A DNA stretch of 64,000 nucleotides, taken from Pseudoalteromonas xiamenensis. Lineage in GTDB: Bacteria; Pseudomonadota; Gammaproteobacteria; Enterobacterales; Alteromonadaceae. The notes beneath the pieces were generated by a model, which saw only the letters and a program-made list of their open reading frames with translations, was not told the DNA's origin and made no database searches. Below, in pieces: positions 46,331 to 56,023 of the stretch. A program made the position numbers and the translations under genes. The stretch is from contig NZ_CP099918.1 in assembly GCF_030994125.1 (NCBI RefSeq), positions 310,001 to 374,000 of the forward strand, written 5' to 3'. How positions within the stretch are numbered: the first letter of the stretch is position 1; every line of letters starts with the position of its first letter.

Positions 46331-46511
46331 AATCGTTCATGGGTATACTTAAGGGATAAGTGTGAACAAGGCTTATTCTAGAGATTTAATAGTAAATTAA
46401 AATCACATTATAACGACGAGAATCATCGCTTTTTACGAACAATAGTGAAATCCGCTACAACTCGCTAAAATGCGTGCTATTCAACTTCTGCCATATAACA
46501 ACACAAAGACC

Positions 46512-47372
46512 ATGACGTATTTATTTTCGATAACCCTACTTTGGGCATTTTCGTTTAGCCTTATTGGTGTCTATCTCGCAGGCCAAGTAGATGCATGGTT
46601 TGCCGCATGGACACGCATTTTGCTTGCCACTCTCGTTTTACTGCCTTTTCTACGACCCTCTCGAATCTCGACACCACATAAACTCAAATTGATGCTGGTA
46701 GGTGCAATTCAAATTGGTGCAATGTACGGGTTTTACTACCAATCTTTTCTCTATCTCAGCGTTCCGGAGGTATTACTCTTTACAGTCATGACCCCGATAT
46801 ACATCACTCTAATCAACGATTTAATGGAAAAAACCTTCCATTGGCGTTATTTGCTTGTTGCGCTTTTGGCTGTCTTGGGCGCGGTGCTCATTCGCTATCA
46901 GACGCTCGATTTGAATTATTGGAAAGGCATCGCTATCGTACAAGGTGCGAATTTGTGCTTCGCTGCTGGCCAAGTCATGTATAAACACTTAGATAACCAG
47001 CTCACTATTAAGCATAGCGAGCGCTTTGGCTGGTTTTTCCTTGGTGCTCTACTGGTATCCTCGTGCAGTTTAGTGGCCTTTTGCAATGTCGATAAATTGC
47101 CCCAAACATCACTGCAATGGGGAGTTATCGTTTATTTAGGACTTGTCGCGTCTGGCCTTGGTTACCTAATGTGGAACAAAGGTGCTACGCTTGTGTCTGT
47201 GGGACAGCTTGCAGTCATGAACAATTTACTGATCCCCGCTGGCATTTTAGTTAATGTCATTATCTGGAGTAAACCAAGCGACCCCTTGCGCTTATCGCTG
47301 GGAAGTGCGGTTATTCTGTTGGCGCTGCTCATTGATACTTACTGGCAAAAACGTCGTATTTCAGCACAATAG
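46512..47372 (+). CDS. DMT superfamily (EamA) transporter
   Basis: 286 residues from ATG 46512, whose first helix is SITLLWAFSFSLIGVYLAG; an ATG at 46470 would add a polar lead. Ten helices in two EamA repeats, the second starting GIAIVQGANLCFAAGQVMYKHL. The WAFSFS motif and helix spacing resemble amino acid or carboxylate exporters. Its last 12 bp overlap the convergent GNAT gene. Confidence 0.88.
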   Translation: MTYLFSITLLWAFSFSLIGVYLAGQVDAWFAAWTRILLATLVLLPFLRPSRISTPHKLKLMLVGAIQIGAMYGFYYQSFLYLSVPEVLLFTVMTPIYITLINDLMEKTFHWRYLLVALLAVLGAVLIRYQTLDLNYWKGIAIVQGANLCFAAGQVMYKHLDNQLTIKHSERFGWFFLGALLVSSCSLVAFCNVDKLPQTSLQWGVIVYLGLVASGLGYLMWNKGATLVSVGQLAVMNNLLIPAGILVNVIIWSKPSDPLRLSLGSAVILLALLIDTYWQKRRISAQ

Positions 47373-47804
47373 TTTACGACAGCGGATCTTTACTAGGTGA
47401 GGATCCGTGTTTTCTTTCACGCTCACTATTTGATAGTCATGACTTATCAACAATTGAAGCATTGCTTTGAATTGGTTCATGGTTTTCACTTCAATTGCGC
47501 TAAATCCTTCGGCTTCACACCACGCTTCTTGCCTCAACAGTAGCGCACGAGCAATCCCTTTCCCACGATACGCCGGAACAACCGCGCCAAGCCAAGAATA
47601 AAATGTTTCGTCATTCAAGGCATAACCCAGTTTGTACGCAATAGGCTTACCTCGATGATAGGCAACTAGCGGCAGCATCTTCGCATTTGCTATTCGCTTT
47701 TGAAGATCAGTCGCTTTCTTTGGTGCACCAAATTCTGGGATTTGAGCCTCGACTTCTAAGACATGCTCAAGTGTTGCAGACTTTATTTCAAACTCATTGT
47801 GCAT
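47361..47804 (-). CDS. GNAT N-acetyltransferase
   Basis: 147 residues. The acetyl-CoA loop is VVPAYRGKGIARALLLRQEAW (Q/RxxGxG/A: RGKGIA), preceded by the strand FYSWLGAVV and followed by FSAIEVKTMNQFKAMLQLL, where the conserved asparagine lies in TMNQF. Substrate unknown. Overlaps the convergent transporter by 12 bp and lies 55 bp from the end of mbnH on the same strand. Confidence 0.9.
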   Translation of the reverse strand: MHNEFEIKSATLEHVLEVEAQIPEFGAPKKATDLQKRIANAKMLPLVAYHRGKPIAYKLGYALNDETFYSWLGAVVPAYRGKGIARALLLRQEAWCEAEGFSAIEVKTMNQFKAMLQLLISHDYQIVSVKENTDPHLVKIRCRKLLC

Positions 47805-47859
47805 AATAGACCTATTCCTGATGAGGTTTACGGTAGAGCATACTTATTCGTCAGATTGC

Positions 47860-49032
47860 CTAATTTTTATTTTTTGACGTCCGTGGATCAGAATATTTTT
47901 CATTCGTCACAAAGTCGTTGTCGGTCAAGCTGTGCAAAAACGCGAGTAAGGCCTGTTTTTCGTCGTTGCTTAATACAAAGCCCTTTACAAACAAACTTTT
48001 ATTTGGATGAAGCCTGCCATCTCCCGCTAACGGACCCGACTCAATATTTCGCCCGCCAGCCGCATAGAAGTCAATCACATCTGATAGGGTCGCGATACTA
48101 CCATCATGCATGTAGGGTGCTGTTAATTCGACATTTCTGAGCGTCGGCGCTCTAAATCTGCCTTCATCCCCCAAGTTCAGCGTGACATCAATCATGCCCC
48201 GGTCATATTGGGGATAACCTTTGTGGTTAAAATTAGGCTGGTCGGTGTAATACAACCCTGTATTGTGAAACGCAAAACGGTTAATCGGCTGATTTTCATG
48301 GGTTGTTGATTGGGTAAAATTAAAACCACCATGACAATGATGGCACTCTAAACGCTCAGAGAAAAAGAGGTTCATACCTTTGATTTGTTGTTCGGTCAAC
48401 GCATTATCATCCCCACTATAAGCGTAACGGTCAAATGGACTCGACAACGATATCAAACTTCGTACAAACGCGGCGAGTGCTTGCACGATACGATTGAACG
48501 ACACCTCTTCACTCCCAAATGCCGCTTTGAATTTACTGGGATAATCACCTTGTCGAAAGTGTTTCAGAATGGAGGCTTCATTGCCTGTGATCCCCATTTC
48601 AATAGGTCTTTGCCCAAACATCGGGATCAGTAGCTGCGCTTCAATGTCTGTTAGGAATGGATGACTCCAAGTTAACGTTTTATTGTACGCCACGTTCACA
48701 AGAGCCAAGGCATTCCGCGTATGAGCCTGCCCAGTTGAGCCAACAGATACCTTGCGATTTTCAGCAAAGGCATAAGCTTGCTGATGGCAACTAGCACAAC
48801 TTTGCGTACCGTTACCTGACAGCGCTTGGTCATAAAATAAATATCGACCAAGCGAAACCTTTGCCTCAGACATTGGATTGCCTTCGTGCACCAAGGGTTT
48901 TGGAAAGCCCGTCGGGATTGACCACGTATACTCCTTCGGCATGGCAATAAATGTGCTATACACAAACCAACCTACGAGAGGCAGCAATCCAAACAATGCA
49001 AGCACACATGCCTTCTTTTTACTCATGCTCAC
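47860..49032 (-). CDS. mbnH: MbnH-like di-heme protein (cytochrome c peroxidase/MauG family)
   Basis: 390 residues with an N-terminal membrane/signal segment (ACVLALFGLLPLVGWFVYS). Two c-type heme motifs, CASCH (79-83) and CHHCH (230-234), plus the C-terminal LRNVELTAPYMHDGS (about 310-322) of the bacterial peroxidase family. The gene overlaps mbnP by 14 bp. In the studied system MbnH oxidises a tryptophan of MbnP to kynurenine, which then binds copper. This protein has all visible hallmarks of that sub-family rather than of an ordinary peroxidase. Periplasmic. Confidence 0.92.
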   Translation of the reverse strand: MSMSKKKACVLALFGLLPLVGWFVYSTFIAMPKEYTWSIPTGFPKPLVHEGNPMSEAKVSLGRYLFYDQALSGNGTQSCASCHQQAYAFAENRKVSVGSTGQAHTRNALALVNVAYNKTLTWSHPFLTDIEAQLLIPMFGQRPIEMGITGNEASILKHFRQGDYPSKFKAAFGSEEVSFNRIVQALAAFVRSLISLSSPFDRYAYSGDDNALTEQQIKGMNLFFSERLECHHCHGGFNFTQSTTHENQPINRFAFHNTGLYYTDQPNFNHKGYPQYDRGMIDVTLNLGDEGRFRAPTLRNVELTAPYMHDGSIATLSDVIDFYAAGGRNIESGPLAGDGRLHPNKSLFVKGFVLSNDEKQALLAFLHSLTDNDFVTNEKYSDPRTSKNKN

Positions 49033-49753
49033 CTCTAAAAAGTGGCAAGTTAAGCCGCGGCATTACTGTTTTACATCCTTGCTGCTCAGGATCGCCCATG
49101 CAATCAGGCAAAGTAGTCAAATCGAGACCGCCAAGTAATGCGTTCAGATCAAACTCCACAACATGACTCTCGTTTAACTCAACGGAATACTGATAACGAT
49201 TGGCTTGAACACAAGGTTGTGTTGGCGAACGCATGACGCTTGCCGACTGACACCCAATTGAACCTAAGTGAAATTCCCAACCTTCATTTTGCTGCTTTAA
49301 GTCTAAACGCAAGAATTTGTGTCCCTGCTGCCATGTCCAAAACATTTCAGGCACATTCAGCGGTGAAGCCTGCGTTAATGGGTTGCGGTGGTTTAATTCA
49401 AACGGTACACCCAAGGTAAAACTCAATATCCCCTTTGGGAGATGCCCTTCAATTTCAACACGCCAATGGCTTTGTGAGCAATCACCGCCGACCAACACGA
49501 CATCCGCATTCTGCTCTATTCCATTGTCAACAAGAGTGAGGCGTTGACCATTTAAATAGAAATCAGACAGGTAAAATTGTAGTTGTTCTACGTTAAGCGC
49601 TGCCGAGTTATTTGACTGGCACAATAAAATTGGTGCTGCAGTGTTTCCCCAAACTGGGCGAATGGATAGGACTGACGTTTCATTTGGTAAACACCCTAAA
49701 AGACCCACACTCAACAAGGATGAATAGAATGTATACAGGAAATTTCTTTTCAA
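49019..49753 (-). CDS. mbnP: MbnP-like copper-binding lipoprotein (four-Cys, WxW motif)
   Basis: 244 residues. Lipobox SVGLLGC (Cys21). The partner features are present: the WxW segment MFWTWQQGHKFLRLD (Trp139, Trp141) that holds the tryptophan oxidised in the family, and four family cysteines at about 45, 92, 168 and 181, with two more near the C-terminus. The protein binds copper in the known systems. It is the first gene of mbnP-mbnH (14-bp overlap) and faces a surface-anchored protein gene across about 80 bp. Confidence 0.92.
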   Translation of the reverse strand: MKRNFLYTFYSSLLSVGLLGCLPNETSVLSIRPVWGNTAAPILLCQSNNSAALNVEQLQFYLSDFYLNGQRLTLVDNGIEQNADVVLVGGDCSQSHWRVEIEGHLPKGILSFTLGVPFELNHRNPLTQASPLNVPEMFWTWQQGHKFLRLDLKQQNEGWEFHLGSIGCQSASVMRSPTQPCVQANRYQYSVELNESHVVEFDLNALLGGLDLTTLPDCMGDPEQQGCKTVMPRLNLPLFRGEHE

Positions 49754-49835
49754 GTTAGTATTGTGTTCCTATATTGTGTATTACGACGATGTTATGCAGG
49801 TGCATGACAGGATGCACATTCGCTTGGAGAAAACG

Positions 49836-52532
49836 ATGAAGCTTACTTTATCATCATTTTTAATCTGTTGTAGTATTTTTAGCGGTACAACGTTTGCTCA
49901 TGCCGAGCATGACAAAGCACGATTTGTTGCTGCGGATGGCAGTGACAAAGGACGATGCGATACACCTGTACGTCCTTGCAAAAGCATCGAGTATGCAGTC
50001 AAACAAGCCAAAAAGGGCGATAAAGTACTCGTTGCCGAGGGAAACTATACCGTGAGCAGCAGTGCAGAATTGTTGGCATTAACCAGTGATATGGTCCCTG
50101 TTTTAGGCGGTTTCAATCGTTTTGACCACTTTTTAAATCAAGCACCATCCATACACACAACAACGCTTTATGGCGTGCCGAATGAGTTAAAAAACACTCT
50201 CTACAACAAAGGCTTTCATATCATTCAGGATGGCCTATCACGTTATCAAACAGACTTCGAGAAATTAAAACGTAACCAAATTGAACTGAATCAAACACAT
50301 TCTCAAACTGCTTGTGTTAATGGAACAGCGGGCGCATTCGCGTGCTCAAACATTGATTTAGTCGCTCACATGCCGCTTTCTGCGTTTTCTCAATCGAGCG
50401 CCGCAGGTAACGACATTTGGGGACACGTTGACTTAAACGACAACACAGAATACGCCATCATGGGCTTCTACAACGGGGTCGCTGTTGTCAATCTATCACA
50501 ACCAGAAAACCCAACCGAAGTCGGTTTTATCAAGGGCAAAAGCACAACTTGGCGTGACATCAAGGTCTATCAATTTTACTCAGATACACAAAAGCGTTGG
50601 CAAGCCTACGCTTACGTCACCTCAGAAAACGGGGCCGATGGAGTGATGATCATCGACCTATCAAACTTACCCAATTCCATTCGTTTAGTTAAAAATGACC
50701 TGATCTCAGGGCGCGCGCACAACGTGTATGTGTCTAATGTGGATTACAGTCTAAATATCGCGCTGAACCAACAAACTCCTACATTGCATTTAGTCGGGGA
50801 GAACGTATCAGGAGGGGCATACCGCAACATTTCACTCGCGTCCCCTCGTTCACTTTCTCTTGCAAGTCCAAATAGGGCCACTACACGTTCAGATTACACA
50901 CACGATGCGGTATCTTTTTGGGTTCGTGATTCTCGCGCGTCTCGAGATTGCCAAAACACCAACGGTTTAGGGTGCGAAGTCTTCGTTGATTTTAACGAAG
51001 AAGAAGTCCGCTTATGGGATATCACCGACAAAACGCAACACGTTGAACTTGCTCAGGCTAAATACCAAAATGCCGAGTATGTGCATTCTGGCTGGTGGAG
51101 CGAAGACGGACAGTACCTCTTTGTTCATGATGAAGTGGACGAACTTAGCCACGGATTTAACACCACCTTACGGGTTTTTGATGTCTCGGTGTTGACCAAT
51201 CCCATCTTAGTGAAAGAATGGCAAGGACCAACATCTGCGATTGACCACAATGGCTTTGTAAAAGGTAACCGTTACTATATGTCGAATTACCAACGAGGCC
51301 TTACCGTATTAGATATAACAAATCCGACTTCACCACAGCAAATCGGATTTTTTGATACGTTTCCAAACAGCGATGGCGCGCAATTTAATGGTGCTTGGGG
51401 TACTTATCCGTACTTACCTTCCGGTCTGATTCTCGTCAGCGACATCAACAGTGGCCTTTACATACTTCGAGATCAGACAAAAACCAGCGCCTCAGGCACG
51501 CTAAAAGTAGCCCAACCAATTCTGCAATTGGAGCCAACGGCAACACAAGCCACAATAGAAATTCAGCGTATCCAAGGTAGCAGCGGCGCCATCAGTGTGG
51601 ATTATGATGTGTTGGCCGGTAATGCCACCGCAACCGATTTTACACCAACGTCAGGCACCTTAACTTGGGCTGCTTTGGACACGAATAGTAAATCCATTTC
51701 ATTCCCCATCCTTACCGCTCATTCGGCATTTAATAAATCCGTATTTGTGCGGCTTCACAATGTTCAAGGCGGAGCCACACTCACCAGTCACGTAGCGCGA
51801 GTGAATTTTGGCGAACAACCGAGCAAGGCTGGTTACGCAGATATACACTCACAGGCTGTGCGGGTAGTGGAAAACAAGGGTGCCTTTAATATTGAAATAA
51901 AACGGATTAATGGTACGGAAGGCGATTTAATCGTGCAGTACGCGTTCGAAGACGAAGCGGCAGGTGCGATTGCGGGAGCCCTCAAAGGTGAACTTCATTG
52001 GCAGAACGGAGAAACGGCCAACAAAGTCTTAACTTTCCAAACCATCGATAACACAACCGCTAACGCTGACCATCAGTATCAATTCACCCTTTCAGGTGAC
52101 GCTCTGGGGACAAATAAACAACTGTCGGTGCAAATACTCGATGACGAATCAAACGTTGCTCCTGAAATTTACCTCACACAAATCGTTGAAGTGAATACTC
52201 GACAAGTCATCCAAGTGTCGGCAAACGTAACAGACGCAAATAACGATGCGGTAACCCTCAACTGGACGCAAACATCGGGCACACTCGTCACCATCAGCGA
52301 TCCTGCTAATGCCTCAATAAATTTCCAAGCACCCGACATCGCCGGAGAGCTTCGCTTTTTACTCACCGCAACCGACGAGCGAGGCAAATCAACAGAACAA
52401 GCAATTACCGTAAAAGTCACGGAACCCGCGACAACAACTCCAGTTACTGCCCCATCGAACTCCTCTGGAGGCAGCGTATATTCTCTTTTGGTGCTCATGT
52501 TATTGATGCTTAAAGGGAGAAATAAAAATTAA
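49836..52532 (+). CDS. Choice-of-anchor B family surface protein with GlyGly-CTERM
   Basis: 898 residues from ATG 49836 (ggag 8 nt upstream; it opens the signal peptide ending AHA). An N-terminal Asp/Cys-rich part RFVAADGSDKGRC is followed by the choice-of-anchor B domain with LVIVD-like repeats (DIWGHVDLNDNTEYAIMG, VSFWVRDSR, HSGWWSEDGQYLFVHDE). Two Calx-beta-like modules and a C-terminal Ig-like domain follow. The end is SSGGSVYSLLVLMLLML plus KGRNKN, a GlyGly-CTERM tail for rhombosortase processing. Divergent from mbnP. Confidence 0.88.
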   Translation: MKLTLSSFLICCSIFSGTTFAHAEHDKARFVAADGSDKGRCDTPVRPCKSIEYAVKQAKKGDKVLVAEGNYTVSSSAELLALTSDMVPVLGGFNRFDHFLNQAPSIHTTTLYGVPNELKNTLYNKGFHIIQDGLSRYQTDFEKLKRNQIELNQTHSQTACVNGTAGAFACSNIDLVAHMPLSAFSQSSAAGNDIWGHVDLNDNTEYAIMGFYNGVAVVNLSQPENPTEVGFIKGKSTTWRDIKVYQFYSDTQKRWQAYAYVTSENGADGVMIIDLSNLPNSIRLVKNDLISGRAHNVYVSNVDYSLNIALNQQTPTLHLVGENVSGGAYRNISLASPRSLSLASPNRATTRSDYTHDAVSFWVRDSRASRDCQNTNGLGCEVFVDFNEEEVRLWDITDKTQHVELAQAKYQNAEYVHSGWWSEDGQYLFVHDEVDELSHGFNTTLRVFDVSVLTNPILVKEWQGPTSAIDHNGFVKGNRYYMSNYQRGLTVLDITNPTSPQQIGFFDTFPNSDGAQFNGAWGTYPYLPSGLILVSDINSGLYILRDQTKTSASGTLKVAQPILQLEPTATQATIEIQRIQGSSGAISVDYDVLAGNATATDFTPTSGTLTWAALDTNSKSISFPILTAHSAFNKSVFVRLHNVQGGATLTSHVARVNFGEQPSKAGYADIHSQAVRVVENKGAFNIEIKRINGTEGDLIVQYAFEDEAAGAIAGALKGELHWQNGETANKVLTFQTIDNTTANADHQYQFTLSGDALGTNKQLSVQILDDESNVAPEIYLTQIVEVNTRQVIQVSANVTDANNDAVTLNWTQTSGTLVTISDPANASINFQAPDIAGELRFLLTATDERGKSTEQAITVKVTEPATTTPVTAPSNSSGGSVYSLLVLMLLMLKGRNKN

Positions 52533-52551
52533 GGATTGTGTTTTTAACATT

Positions 52552-52578
52552 AGAAAATGGGAACGGCCCATTTTCTAA
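52552..52578 (+). terminator. Terminator of the anchor B gene
   Basis: Perfect 10-bp stem agaaaatggg/cccattttct with a 5-nt loop. Confidence 0.75.
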
Positions 52579-52789
52579 GTGGCCTGCGCGGCAGTGAACA
52601 GTATCAAGAAATGATTTCATCCTAAAAATCCATTTGTGTTTTACCTTACATCAAGTTAGGTATAACAACATGATGTATATCATATTTAATAATTTTTAAT
52701 CACATAATTCTTACAATTTAAGATTCTTTAATTGGCATTTTTTGGCGCTAATCTGCCATAACTCGAGAAAAGCCGATGGAGGAATAATC

Positions 52790-53719
52790 ATGATTAAAAC
52801 AACGTTAAATCGAACGTTTGTAATAGCGTTCAGCCTTATATCGAGTTTCGCGCTGCATTTCCCAGCTTTCGCGAAATCCGATTCCAATAATGACGTCATG
52901 TTTGATGACTTTAGCTACAAGTCGTTCAGCGAGGCCGCTAGTAACGGCTGGCTCATACGCACTGAATCAGGTCACCCTGGCATAAAAAATGGGGTTTGGT
53001 GGGCAGATGGCGTGACATTTCATCCTGACATCACTAATAGCAACAATCAGGTAATGCGCATTACTTCTCAGACAGATGGCACTTCCGTTAATACACGGCA
53101 AACTCAAGTATGTCATCAACGTAAGTACCTCGAAGGCACGTACGCGGCACGTGTACATTTTAACGACAAACCTGATTACGGTGTAGACGGTGATGGTGTT
53201 GTGCAAACGTTTTATGCTATCAGCCCTCTGGAAAAGCCGCTTGATAAAGATTACAGCGAAACCGATTTCGAATATTTACCAAACGGAGGATGGGGCGAAG
53301 AGAACAATGCGTTATTTGCCACATCGTGGGAAACCTTTCAGCTGACGCCATGGACGCCAATAAACGAACACAACGCCCGTAGGGGATCACTACAAGGTTG
53401 GCACGTGTTAGTGCTCACTATCGCAGATAATATCTTAAATTATTATGTTGATGGAGAGCTTTTCGCAACGCACAGTAGTCAAGTTTATCCTGAAGTACCT
53501 ATGTCGATAAACTTTAATTTATGGTTTATTGCCGAGCAAATTGTCACTCAACAAACCATGCGCCAATACAGTCAAGATATTGATTGGGTGTACTTCGCAG
53601 CAAAAAGTAAACTTGATACAAAAACGGTGCTCAGCAAAGTTGAAATGCTCAGAAAACAACATGCTCATTTCACCGACACCGTGCCCGCAGGTAACTACCC
53701 AGCATACTGCAGCTTATAG
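52790..53719 (+). CDS. Secreted GH16-like glycosidase
   Basis: 309 residues from ATG 52790, with an excellent Shine-Dalgarno (ggagg) 8 nt upstream; an earlier in-frame ATG is not supported. Signal peptide to about PAFA. The concanavalin-A-like domain holds the catalytic motif ETDFE (Glu157, Asp159, Glu161) in YSETDFEYLPNGGWGEE, as in GH16 (ExDxxE or ExDxE). The lines FDDFSY, RKYLEGTYAARVHF and VPMSINFNLWF resemble actinobacterial proteins of the same type. Substrate unknown. Confidence 0.85.
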   Translation: MIKTTLNRTFVIAFSLISSFALHFPAFAKSDSNNDVMFDDFSYKSFSEAASNGWLIRTESGHPGIKNGVWWADGVTFHPDITNSNNQVMRITSQTDGTSVNTRQTQVCHQRKYLEGTYAARVHFNDKPDYGVDGDGVVQTFYAISPLEKPLDKDYSETDFEYLPNGGWGEENNALFATSWETFQLTPWTPINEHNARRGSLQGWHVLVLTIADNILNYYVDGELFATHSSQVYPEVPMSINFNLWFIAEQIVTQQTMRQYSQDIDWVYFAAKSKLDTKTVLSKVEMLRKQHAHFTDTVPAGNYPAYCSL

Positions 53720-53815
53720 CATCAACCTTTGAATGGCTTCTCTTATCCAGAATTCCCCCAACCTAATTTGATAAAAGAATGCCATTCAATTTCGCAGTAC
53801 GCTCAGTAAAACGCC

Positions 53816-55432
53816 TTAATTCACAAGTGGAAAGGTCTTGTTTCTAAACGTTTCAACTCGTGCAATCAATAGCGGATCATCACTGTTTTTGGCAATGTTT
53901 TCCGCCTCAGCAAAGAATTGCGCAGCCTTTTGTTCATTAAGTTCATTTTGTGCAAGTTCCACCTTGGCAAGTAATACCCAAATTTGATTCGCAGGCACAT
54001 CGGCTTGTTGCGCAATTAGCATTGCTTGATTGAGCTGATCCCACGCGGCTTCGTCTTCGCTTTCAGCCGCAAAGACTTTCGCGAGCTCAATAAGCGTTGC
54101 GGTGCGTCCATAACTTTCAGGCCGTACTTGATGCAATCTTAGTGAATTTTGTAGGGCAGCTTTAGCTGCAACAAAGTCGCCTTGCATTCGTTTAATCTTT
54201 GCAAATTCCTCATTACTGTAGGCTTCAAACAATGGGTCTTCCAACTGGTGTGCAAGTTGTACGGCTATTGCTACGTGAGTTTCCGCCTTGGCTAATACTT
54301 GTTGGTCGCCCTGTGCATGAGACAGCAGTAAGTATCCTAAAAGTAGATGTGTACGCATCACTTCTCTATCCACTTGCGATGCATGCTTCATTAGTACGTC
54401 ATCCAGTTCCTGTATACCTTTGTCCAACTCACCTGAATTGGCATACGAAGCACCTAGGTAGCGGCTAATCGGTAAATAATCTGGCGTGCTTTGTTTAGCT
54501 GCACGCAGCAATGTAATTGCTTCATGAAAGTGGCCGTTGAGATAGTAATTTATCCCTTCGACAAACGCGGAATGTCCAAAATCATAGCTGATGAGTGCAG
54601 CGTGTTCAGCATTATCCTGTAATTGAAAACGCTTATTTAGACGCTTAATCAAATCGGAAAATGCCTCGTTTACTCGTTGCTTAAATACTATTCCTTTTTC
54701 TTGCGCGTACGGAAAATATAACGTGTATTGAAGTTGATAGTCTTCTGGAAATCCCTGTAGACGAGTTGCGACGACCACATCAGCGCCAATGTATGGCAAT
54801 AAATCATAATAATCCCCCGCTTGCACGGCATTCAATTCCTTAGACGTCAATCGCTCAAACGCATAGTGGATCTCCTCCATGCTGACAATTTGCCAATGGC
54901 TTTTGTTAGATTGACTCGAGCGAGAGAACATATCCATAAGAAAACGTTGACCATTCATACTCACCCAATTGTGGTTGGCATCGCTCAATTGATTAATAAC
55001 AGGTAAGAATGCAATTCGCTGCGCTTGGATGTTATCGCGGAAAAACAGACTGATTGCCACGGCAAGCACAAGTAGAGAAAAAAAGAACGTAAAAACGAGC
55101 GGCTTCTTAAAACGTGTTATTGTAGCTTTGTCTAAAGGCATGTCGGATATTTCAGCTACCCATTGATAGCCTTGCCGTGGGAACGTTCGTATTACATCCG
55201 ATCCTAGAATATCGCGAATTTCCTTAATTGACTGCACCAAAACCTGCTCTTGTACAATAACATCCGACCATATTTCAGCAAGCATGCGATCTTTTGAGAC
55301 AACGCTGTCTTTTTCGCGCAAAAGTAAAGCGATCACCTGCAATGTTTTGGCTCTCAAGGTGTAAACCTCGTTCCCTTTTGAGATGACCCCTCGTCTTACA
55401 TCGATTTGAAAACCATTGCCGAAGTATTGCAT
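53816..55432 (-). CDS. CadC/ToxR-like membrane regulator with TPR domain
   Basis: 538 residues. N-terminal OmpR-type winged helix (LRAKTLQVIALLLREKDSVVSK, VLVQSIKEIRDILGSDVIRT, FPRQGYQWVAEI, 1-95), one membrane helix at about 108-130 (VFTFFFSLLVLAVAISLFF), then a periplasmic TPR-rich domain (ISRYLGASYANSGELDKGIQ, HLLLGYLLLSHAQGDQQ, ATLIELAKVFAAESEDEAA). This is the one-component layout of CadC/ToxR: DNA binding inside, sensing outside. Its target may be the GH16-like gene beside it or the M35 gene divergent from it. Confidence 0.9.
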   Translation of the reverse strand: MQYFGNGFQIDVRRGVISKGNEVYTLRAKTLQVIALLLREKDSVVSKDRMLAEIWSDVIVQEQVLVQSIKEIRDILGSDVIRTFPRQGYQWVAEISDMPLDKATITRFKKPLVFTFFFSLLVLAVAISLFFRDNIQAQRIAFLPVINQLSDANHNWVSMNGQRFLMDMFSRSSQSNKSHWQIVSMEEIHYAFERLTSKELNAVQAGDYYDLLPYIGADVVVATRLQGFPEDYQLQYTLYFPYAQEKGIVFKQRVNEAFSDLIKRLNKRFQLQDNAEHAALISYDFGHSAFVEGINYYLNGHFHEAITLLRAAKQSTPDYLPISRYLGASYANSGELDKGIQELDDVLMKHASQVDREVMRTHLLLGYLLLSHAQGDQQVLAKAETHVAIAVQLAHQLEDPLFEAYSNEEFAKIKRMQGDFVAAKAALQNSLRLHQVRPESYGRTATLIELAKVFAAESEDEAAWDQLNQAMLIAQQADVPANQIWVLLAKVELAQNELNEQKAAQFFAEAENIAKNSDDPLLIARVETFRNKTFPLVN

Positions 55433-56023
55433 GCGTCGTTTGCAGAGTAGTTATTTACAAAACACGTTATCGAATTTTTGCGTAAATTTGAAGTAGAAAT
55501 AGACTACTTGAAAGAGGACGAGGAATTAAACGTAGGCGCAAAACTGGGACAATCATAACGGAACCTATTTAGACGTTGCGTTGTGCGCATAACTTGCGCA
55601 AACCCAATTGTCACAAGCCTATACCCTAGTTAAACACAAAGCTATCCACAGATTTTGTGGATAACACAACCATACTGATTAATATTCAAACACTTACTCT
55701 AGCGGTGTATAACTTTTTCTAGGAGCGCATCGTTTAAGAAAACGTCTAGCGCTCTGAATCCCCAAAAACACTTTTGACCGTCATTTCATCAGTTACAGCG
55801 AACCAAAGACATCAAAGTGATAACATTTTTACTACACCAACAAAAATCAACATAAAATTAATTTACTTACAAAACAACAAAATAAAAATAATAAATCGCA
55901 GGTGTTACTAAAACATTACAAAATATGTAAATTTTTTATTGCATTTCTTTGTACCTCATACTAATAATCTACTTGACCTGAACGGTCGAAAAATACGCAA
56001 TATAAAAATCAATAGGACCAATT
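55433..56023. other. AT-rich intergenic region before the M35 gene
   Basis: 591 bp between divergent genes for the CadC-like regulator and the M35 peptidase. Very AT-rich from about 55850 (homopolymeric A/T). No open frame with a ribosome-binding site is seen. The region should hold both promoters and is a natural place for binding by the regulator. Confidence 0.6.
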
